Of a stretch of DNA of 6,438 nucleotides, positions 1 through 3,913 are shown in pieces (the first letter of the stretch is position 1; the number at the start of each line of letters is the position of its first letter). The notes beneath the pieces were generated by a model, which made no database searches, was not told the origin of the DNA, and worked only from the letters and a program-made list of their open reading frames with translations. The stretch comes from Lachnospiraceae bacterium (GTDB lineage Bacteria > Bacillota > Clostridia > Lachnospirales > Lachnospiraceae), in contig JAFSRL010000106.1 in the NCBI GenBank assembly GCA_017446125.1, positions 1-6,438 on the forward strand. The letters run 5' to 3'. The position numbers and the translations under genes are program-made.

Positions 1-615
1 ACGGCCGTCATCATAATCGAGATACGCCTTGGTGAAGGTCACACCGGAAACGCCGGCACGGTTCATCGCAATCTGCTTCGCCTGCTCTAAGGAAATCTGA
101 CCGGCAGATTGTGCAGGCTGTGCCGGAGCCGCGGGCTGTGCAGGTGCCGCAGGTTGTGCGGGTGCTGCGGGCTGCGCGGTAGCTGCCGGTGCAGGCTGCT
201 GTGCAGGTGAAGGCTGTGTCTTCTGCGGAACCGCATAGCCTTCGATATCAAAGTCGTAGGACCAGATGTCGCCGGTGTATGCGTCAATCTCATAATCGTA
301 TTCCGTCATGTCGCGGTAGAACTCGATATCATACACCTCTCTCCCGTCATCATAGTCTAAGTGAACTTTGATGAAATTAACATCACTCTCTTTCAGGCCG
401 GCATGGGTTAAAGCGATTTCTTTGGCCTTCTCCTCACCGATCTTTGACTTGTTTGCAGTGTTTGCTGCCGTTTGCACCATGGTGTCTTCCACAGCAATCA
501 CTTCCGGTGCCGCCTTGTTATTTGCCCTCCCGGCCGCATACGTGGAGGCGCATCCTGCCATCGTCAACATGCATGTTGCTGCCAGCAATGTTGTTAAAAC
601 CTTTTTCATGTTCAT
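1..615 (-). CDS. PepSY-domain lipoprotein, partial (C-terminus beyond left edge)
   Basis: 205 codons are visible from ATG 615 to the window edge, with no stop. A GGGAG ribosome binding site lies 8 nt before this ATG; the second ATG at 609 is too far from it. Residues 1-22 form a lipoprotein signal: a Lys pair, a hydrophobic stretch and the lipobox MAGC, with Cys22 the expected lipidated residue. The protein should therefore sit on the outer face of the membrane. Residues about 59-127 look like a PepSY domain: an amphipathic helix (EEKAKEIALTHAGL) followed by strands containing LDYDDGREVYDIEFY. Residues about 135-170 are a Pro/Ala/Gln linker with three exact AQPAAP units. From residue 173 a second PepSY-like unit begins (SLEQAKQIAMNRAG, then YLDYDDGR) and is cut by the window edge. 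PepSY domains are often linked to protease inhibition or cell-surface regulation; the specific role here is unknown. The family call is confident from pattern, not from a search. Confidence 0.88.
   Translation of the reverse strand, partial: MNMKKVLTTLLAATCMLTMAGCASTYAAGRANNKAAPEVIAVEDTMVQTAANTANKSKIGEEKAKEIALTHAGLKESDVNFIKVHLDYDDGREVYDIEFYRDMTEYDYEIDAYTGDIWSYDFDIEGYAVPQKTQPSPAQQPAPAATAQPAAPAQPAAPAQPAAPAQPAQSAGQISLEQAKQIAMNRAGVSGVTFTKAYLDYDDGR
112..177 (-). repeat. 18-bp tandem repeat encoding AQPAAP units
   Basis: Three consecutive 18-bp units, plus a partial fourth, encode residues 147-168 of the lipoprotein. The hexapeptide is exactly repeated, while the DNA differs at synonymous positions (GCA/GCG/GCT, CCT/CCC/CCG). 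The repeat is thus conserved at protein level and not a fresh slippage product. It forms a flexible linker between two PepSY-like domains. Confidence 0.8.
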
Positions 616-638
616 GGCATTTACTCCCTTCAAAATGA

Positions 639-671
639 TAATCTGAAATTACCTGTTGCAATTTCAGATTA
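639..671. repeat. Perfect 12-bp inverted repeat, possible operator or RNA hairpin
   Basis: The arms at 639-650 and 660-671 are perfect reverse complements (TAATCTGAAATT / AATTTCAGATTA) around a 9-nt loop. They lie in the 95-bp gap between the 112-residue gene and the lipoprotein gene, just upstream of the lipoprotein ribosome binding site. The arms are AT-rich and no T-run follows on the minus strand, so it is a poor intrinsic terminator. It could be a protein-binding operator, an mRNA processing or stability hairpin, or a weak attenuator. Confidence 0.6.
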
Positions 672-710
672 CCGGAGAAACATTAAAACAATATTAGATT
701 TCAAATCGTC

Positions 711-1049
711 TTACTGTAAGGTCACCTGAGGAATCTCGAACGTGCGGAATCCCATCATGCTGCGGCTTAACTCCATCAGATCCTCCATCACGGTCGTGTG
801 TACACTGCGCATGGCATCCGGACGCAATTGCTCCGCCTCAATCGTGGGTTCCACGCGGGCCACGGCAGGCTCCTCCTTGCGTACGGGTTCAACGCCGTTG
901 ACACCCGCAACATTGTTCATTTCATCATCAAAGTCCACGGCTTCGGCCATTTCGGTCGCGTCCGCCGCATCCATCTTTCCCGCAAACATGCTGCGGTAGG
1001 GTTCATAGGGGTCGACTCCGTAAGAGCCGCTGATTGCTCCGATCGACAT
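711..1049 (-). CDS. Uncharacterised 112-residue acidic protein behind a Mn2+ riboswitch
   Basis: The start ATG 1049 is chosen because a near-perfect GTGGAGG (1058-1064) lies 8 nt upstream. A longer reading from 1085 would begin inside the terminator hairpin and is rejected. The protein ends with TAA at 711. It has no signal peptide, no membrane segment and no cysteine, so it is probably cytoplasmic. The N-terminus (MSIGAISGSYGVDPYEPYRS) is Gly/Ser/Tyr-rich. The middle (about 25-80) is rich in Asp, Glu, Ala and Val and looks disordered. The last 35 residues (VHTTVMEDLMELSRSMMGF then FEIPQVTL) look like an amphipathic helix with a short tail. I do not recognise the family. It is the first gene of the riboswitch-controlled transcript, which suggests manganese-responsive expression. 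It could be a small Mn-responsive regulator or adaptor, but nothing in the sequence shows a catalytic or metal-binding site beyond its acidity. Confidence 0.72.
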   Translation of the reverse strand: MSIGAISGSYGVDPYEPYRSMFAGKMDAADATEMAEAVDFDDEMNNVAGVNGVEPVRKEEPAVARVEPTIEAEQLRPDAMRSVHTTVMEDLMELSRSMMGFRTFEIPQVTLQ

Positions 1050-1057
1050 CTTGGTTT

Positions 1058-1062
1058 CCTCC
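1058..1062 (-). promoter_or_regulatory. Ribosome binding site of the 112-residue gene
   Basis: GGAGG, extended to GTGGAGG over 1058-1064, sits 8 nt before ATG 1049 and directly after the terminator T-run. This fixes the start codon, and it means translation is only possible on transcripts that read through the terminator. Confidence 0.85.
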
Positions 1063-1065
1063 ACT

Positions 1066-1110
1066 AAAAAAGAGACTGCAACCATGAAACAATCATCATG
1101 ATACAGTCTC
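1066..1110 (-). terminator. Riboswitch-controlled intrinsic terminator
   Basis: On the minus strand GAGACTG (1104-1110) pairs with CAGTCTC (1072-1078). An inner CATGA/TCATG stem extends the hairpin, and six T residues (1066-1071) follow immediately. The 5' arm is the same segment as the conserved 3' end of the aptamer (GGCGAGACTG), so terminator and folded aptamer compete for it. This is the geometry of an on-switch: ligand-bound aptamer holds the 3' strand, prevents the terminator and lets transcription reach the downstream gene. Confidence 0.85.
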
Positions 1111-1204
1111 GCCGTCGGTTACCCTTATGCCGGACCCGGATGCTCCGCATCGTGTTGACGTCTCCGGCCGCCGGCTTCAAAAGCCGACCGGCTACTCCCT
1201 AATT
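1104..1204 (-). promoter_or_regulatory. yybP-ykoY (manganese) riboswitch aptamer
   Basis: On the minus strand the RNA opens with the family hallmark GGGAGUAGC (from 1199) and closes with GGCGAGACU (near 1105-1113). In between are three elements. First is a hairpin GUCGGCUU-UUG-AAGCCGGC. Second is an arm closed by GCCGGA/UCCGGC that carries the conserved internal loop CGUCAACACG, a short AUGC-GGA-GCAU hairpin and CCGG. Third is a terminal segment with GGGUAACC. From memory this matches the Lactococcus lactis Mn2+ aptamer element by element (CGUCAA..CG, hairpin, CCGG, closing stem). The family binds Mn2+ and usually controls Mn exporters such as MntP, TerC/Alx-like proteins or P-type ATPases. 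Here the downstream gene is none of these. The P1 pairing is weaker than in textbook members. The boundaries are approximate. Confidence 0.87.
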
Positions 1205-1214
1205 CACTTCTTAG

Positions 1215-1243
1215 ATGATATCATAAACTGTCTAATATGTCAA
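1215..1243 (-). promoter_or_regulatory. Sigma-A-type promoter of the riboswitch transcript
   Basis: A perfect -35 TTGACA (1238-1243), a 17-nt spacer and a -10 TATCAT (1215-1220) read on the minus strand. Transcription should begin near 1207-1209, giving a leader of about 158 nt that contains the whole aptamer and terminator before the ATG at 1049. Confidence 0.85.
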
Positions 1244-1278
1244 TCATGGCGTAATTTGTATGATATTGTCTGAAATCA

Positions 1279-1386
1279 GATGACAAAAGGGACAGGTCCA
1301 AATGTCACCTTGGATGACAAAGGGGACGGGTACATAATGTCACCTGCTTTCCAAGGTGACATTTGGACCTGTCCCCTTTTGTCATC
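1279..1386. repeat. REP/MITE-like palindrome with three copies of one unit
   Basis: The left arm 1279-1313 and right arm 1351-1386 are reverse complements except for one extra G/C (GGG versus GGGG), so the region can fold into a long hairpin. Between them 1314-1345 holds a third, diverged copy in the same orientation as the left arm (it carries GGGGACGGGTACATAATGTC where the left arm has GGGACAGGTCCAAATGTC). Each unit begins ATGACAAA and ends ATGTCACCT. The right arm touches the stop codon of the glutaredoxin-like gene. Units with a GGGACAGGTCC core recall the short palindromic sequences linked to Y1/IS200-like transposases; that link is from memory and is an inference. There is no transposase here. 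The structure may also end or protect the 3' end of the upstream operon. Confidence 0.75.
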
Positions 1387-1664
1387 TACGCTATCGCCAA
1401 ATCCAACGCTTTCTTCACATTCTCAAAGATCGTGTCGTAGTTATGCCCGAAATACGACTCATAAACCTTCTCATCCCCCACAAAAAACGTCGGGACGTTC
1501 CAGTAATCATACTGCTCCGCAATGTCCGCGTGCTCGTGCTCTTCGATGCACTCCCTCTCAATCTCGTTGTAGGCGGGGTTTTGACCTTTCAGCTCCTCCA
1601 TCGCCTTGAACGCGTTCTTGCAATAAGGACAGTCCTCTAAATAAAACATGGTAATCTTCTTCAT
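1386..1664 (-). CDS. Glutaredoxin-like thioredoxin-fold protein (CPYC)
   Basis: This 92-residue protein starts at ATG 1664, with AAAGGAG 8 nt upstream, and stops at TAG 1386. It starts MKKITMFYLEDCPYC: a first beta strand followed by the glutaredoxin-type redox motif Cys12-Pro-Tyr-Cys15. A cis-proline loop NVPTFF (Pro58) precedes the FVGDEKVYE hairpin, as expected of the thioredoxin fold. A C-terminal helix (FENVKKALDLAIA) closes the domain. Length fits a single-domain glutaredoxin or NrdH-like redoxin. It probably performs thiol-disulfide exchange or deglutathionylation-type reduction in the cytoplasm. Its start is 29 bp behind the stop of the phosphate transporter gene, so the two are probably co-transcribed. 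The physiological partner is not evident. Confidence 0.88.
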   Translation of the reverse strand: MKKITMFYLEDCPYCKNAFKAMEELKGQNPAYNEIERECIEEHEHADIAEQYDYWNVPTFFVGDEKVYESYFGHNYDTIFENVKKALDLAIA

Positions 1665-1693
1665 AATACCATCTCCTTTCCGTCTACTCTATT

Positions 1694-3367
1694 CTACAGC
1701 CTTTTGATGGTTTTTGCCACATTAATCAAGTGGTCCGCCACACGCTCCGCGTCAGAGGACAGCTCCAGATACTGCGCCCCGGCATTCGGGGTGCAGCTGC
1801 CTTCCGTCATCCGCCGGACATGATTTTCCGCCATCTTCTCCGTAAAGATATCAATCTTGTCTTCGACCTCGTCCGCTGTTTCAAGCGCCTTTCTGCTGAT
1901 GTCCGTATAGGCCCGCTTCACGTGTGCGAACAGCTCGCTGATTAAGTCACGCAGCGTCTCCACTTCCTCCACCGCCTCATCGCTTAAGCGGTCGCCGCCG
2001 TTTTGCAGATTGTCCGCGTACTCCATGATGTTCTCCGCGTAATCCCCGATACGCTCTAAATCCGCAACCGAGCGCAGTGTCGTATTCAGGTACGCCGTAT
2101 CCTTCTCGCTGACCCGTTGCCCGGACAGCGCAACAATGAGCCGCACCAGCTCCGAGTTCAAAAAGTTCAACTCCTTTTCATTCTTCTCAAACGCATCGCG
2201 TTCCTCAAAATTCAACGTCGAAATCATCTTCAACGAACGATAGAAATTCTCCATCGCGATGTCCGCCATGTGCAGTACTTCCTGCTTCAACTGCCCGACC
2301 GCAACAACCGGCGTCCGCAGCATGTTCTCATCCAGGAAATACAGTCTGGGCGCATCCGCATCCTGCTTCGTCTTCTCCGGCATAATCCGTTCGACAAACG
2401 CAACCAGCCTGTCCGTCAAGGGCAAAATCAAAATCACCGTACAGATATTAAACACCGTATGGAACATCGCAAGCTGCAACTGCGGAGCAGAAGGGAACAA
2501 TGCCCGGAACGGAGTCCCGATCGTAACCGCACCGCCGGTCACCAAATGCATGATCAGGGCCAAGGCCAAAAAGACCACAACGCCCGCCGTGTTAAACAAC
2601 AGGTGGATTGCCGCGGTCCGCTTCGCGTTCACGCTGCCGGTGAAGCCGGCGATCATCGCCACCACGCAGGAACCGACGTTGGACCCCATCGTCAAAAAGA
2701 TGCCCTGATTGATTGTGATCAGTCCCGCAACGACCATCGTAATCGCAACGGAGGTCATCACGGAGGAGCTTTGTACAATCGCGGTGATTACGGCACCTAA
2801 GATAACCAAGAGCACCGCGTTATTGATTCCTGCAAGGAAGTTCACCACGGCCTCTTCCCCCGCAAAGGATTCCATGGAGGAACTCATGATGTTCAGGCCG
2901 ATGAAGAGCATACCGAAGCCCGCAAGGATTCCGCCGATCGTCTTCATCTTCTGTGTCTTGGAAAACACTGTGCAGAACGCACCGATACCGGCAAGGGAGG
3001 AAAACAGCACCGTCGTGGAGATGGCGCCCGTTCCGAACATACCCAGCGCTACAATCTGACCGGTAATCGTTGTACCGATGTTTGCGCCGAAGATGATGGT
3101 CGCCGCCTGCTGCAATGTCAGGATTCCGACATTCACGAAACCGATTACCATGACCGTCGTCGCACCCGAGCTCTGAATCGCGGCGGTTCCCGCCGCGCCG
3201 ATGCCGACGCCCAACAGCCTGCTTGTACCTGTCTTTGAGAATAGAGCCTTTAAGCGGTTAGAACCCGCGGCCTCTAAGTTCGAACTCATGGTGGAGCATG
3301 CCACCAGAAAAACGCCGATTCCTGCCAGCAGCGTCAACACCGCTGCCATTAACATACCCGTCTCCAT
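1694..3367 (-). CDS. Na+/phosphate cotransporter family protein with PhoU-like C-terminus
   Basis: This 557-residue protein fits the usual length of bacterial NptA/PNaS-family fusions. Residues 1-325 are hydrophobic and contain the duplicated signature: QSSGATT at 65-71 with GANIGTT at 94-100, and QSSSVMTS at 199-206 with GSNVGSC at 228-234. These inverted repeat units form the substrate path in the Na/Pi cotransporter II family. Residues about 355-557 are a soluble helical PhoU-like domain, shown by LERIGDYAENI at 438-448 and by DAERVADHLINV at 539-550. The family moves phosphate with Na+ across the cytoplasmic membrane, and some bacterial members are suspected of export or signalling. Start ATG 3367 has AGGAG about 11 nt upstream. 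The stop is TAG. A separate promoter (3410-3438) precedes it, although read-through from the feo genes is possible because I see no terminator in the gap. Confidence 0.93.
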   Translation of the reverse strand: METGMLMAAVLTLLAGIGVFLVACSTMSSNLEAAGSNRLKALFSKTGTSRLLGVGIGAAGTAAIQSSGATTVMVIGFVNVGILTLQQAATIIFGANIGTTITGQIVALGMFGTGAISTTVLFSSLAGIGAFCTVFSKTQKMKTIGGILAGFGMLFIGLNIMSSSMESFAGEEAVVNFLAGINNAVLLVILGAVITAIVQSSSVMTSVAITMVVAGLITINQGIFLTMGSNVGSCVVAMIAGFTGSVNAKRTAAIHLLFNTAGVVVFLALALIMHLVTGGAVTIGTPFRALFPSAPQLQLAMFHTVFNICTVILILPLTDRLVAFVERIMPEKTKQDADAPRLYFLDENMLRTPVVAVGQLKQEVLHMADIAMENFYRSLKMISTLNFEERDAFEKNEKELNFLNSELVRLIVALSGQRVSEKDTAYLNTTLRSVADLERIGDYAENIMEYADNLQNGGDRLSDEAVEEVETLRDLISELFAHVKRAYTDISRKALETADEVEDKIDIFTEKMAENHVRRMTEGSCTPNAGAQYLELSSDAERVADHLINVAKTIKRL

Positions 3368-3409
3368 CTTATCTGCTTCTCCTGGTTCTCCTTCTTTATC
3401 ACCATTCCG

Positions 3410-3438
3410 AGAATAGCAGATATGGCAGACCGCGTCAA
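3410..3438 (-). promoter_or_regulatory. Putative promoter of the Na/Pi transporter operon
   Basis: On the minus strand TTGACG (3433-3438) is separated by exactly 17 nt from TATTCT (3410-3415). It sits in the 80-bp gap after the HMA gene and predicts a short leader of about 35 nt before ATG 3367. The -35 matches consensus at 5 of 6 positions and the -10 at 4 of 6. Confidence 0.55.
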
Positions 3439-3447
3439 TCCGCGAAT

Positions 3448-3693
3448 CTAACCAAACAGCCCCTTCTTTTCATAGGAAGATTCCGTCATATCGATGAAAT
3501 CGTAGCCGGTTTCCGCGATTACCTTCCGAACCGCTTCCGTATCCAGGGCTTCTTCTGACACTACAACCGCCCGCTTTTTCTTGCGATCCGCCTTCACCTT
3601 CTTTACCCGAAAGTGATTGCGGATGGCCTCGTTGATGTGATTTTCGCACATCCCGCAGGCCATACCGTCAATGCCGATGATCGTTTCTACCAT
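3448..3693 (-). CDS. Heavy-metal-associated (HMA) domain protein of the feo cluster
   Basis: The preferred start is ATG 3693 (81 residues). GAGG at 3702-3705 lies 8 nt upstream of it, whereas a GTG at 3702 would overlap that site. The protein starts VETIIGIDGMACGMCENHI, the metal-binding loop of HMA/CopZ-type ferredoxin-like folds, with Cys13 and Cys16 in an MxCxxC arrangement. The remaining strands and helices follow in the expected order (VKKVKADRKKKRAVVV, then EAVRKVIAETGYDF). After the domain comes a short tail ending EKKGLFG. It lies 24 bp behind the Cys-rich membrane peptide and belongs to the feo transcript. HMA proteins classically carry Cu+ or similar soft metals. The context here suggests a role connected with Fe2+ transport or with protecting against mis-metallation, but that is inference. 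Stop codon TAG. Confidence 0.87.
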   Translation of the reverse strand: MVETIIGIDGMACGMCENHINEAIRNHFRVKKVKADRKKKRAVVVSEEALDTEAVRKVIAETGYDFIDMTESSYEKKGLFG

Positions 3694-3717
3694 GGGCTGC
3701 ACCTCAATCAGACGCTG

Positions 3718-3903
3718 TTACATCTGTTTTCCGGCAACGTTACAGGACGCGGCATGTGCGCAGCCGCCACAGGAAGTGTGGCAGTCTGCGCAGCCCTTGC
3801 CGCTTTTATGATCATTCATGATTGAACGAATAATCAGTGTAACTACCGCGATTAAAACCGCAAGTACCGCAATGGTCCCCAAATGTGCCGTCAAAAATGT
3901 CAT
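3718..3903 (-). CDS. FeoB-associated Cys-rich membrane protein
   Basis: A 61-residue peptide with one membrane segment (about residues 7-27), a short basic stretch and then a cysteine cluster: Cys38, 41, 45, 48 and 54 within CADCHTSCGGCAHAASC. This is the pattern of the small FeoB-associated Cys-rich proteins found directly after feoB in many Firmicutes. They are thought to aid Fe2+ transport, perhaps by holding FeoB or binding metal at the membrane, but no mechanism is established. The ribosome binding site TAAGGAG overlaps the feoB stop codon (TAA 3914-3916) and the ATG follows 6 nt later, so its translation is probably coupled to feoB. Confidence 0.9.
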   Translation of the reverse strand: MTFLTAHLGTIAVLAVLIAVVTLIIRSIMNDHKSGKGCADCHTSCGGCAHAASCNVAGKQM

Positions 3904-3913
3904 TCAAAACTCC

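Noticed and set aside
87..293. Minus-strand open frame rich in His, Leu, Arg and Ser
   Set aside because: It is an alternative frame of the lipoprotein linker repeat. The lipoprotein frame has a signal peptide, a lipobox and a ribosome binding site.
635..661. Possible promoter for the lipoprotein gene (TTGCAA, 15 nt, TATCAT on the minus strand)
   Set aside because: The spacer is too short and the predicted start would fall on the ribosome binding site. The match is probably a by-product of the inverted repeat.
1050..1085. N-terminal extension of the 112-residue protein from ATG 1085
   Set aside because: These 12 codons overlap the terminator arm and T-run and have no ribosome binding site, while ATG 1049 has an ideal one.
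1279..1386. CRISPR array
   Set aside because: There are only three copies, one inverted and one diverged, without uniform spacers.
2117..2800. Long plus-strand open frame opposite the Na/Pi transporter gene
   Set aside because: It is a shadow of the transporter coding strand: biased, Arg/Gln/His-rich, with no recognisable motif or ribosome binding site.
3428..3447. Terminator after the HMA gene
   Set aside because: Only a 4-bp CGCG/CGCG stem is possible and no T-run follows, so no terminator is called.
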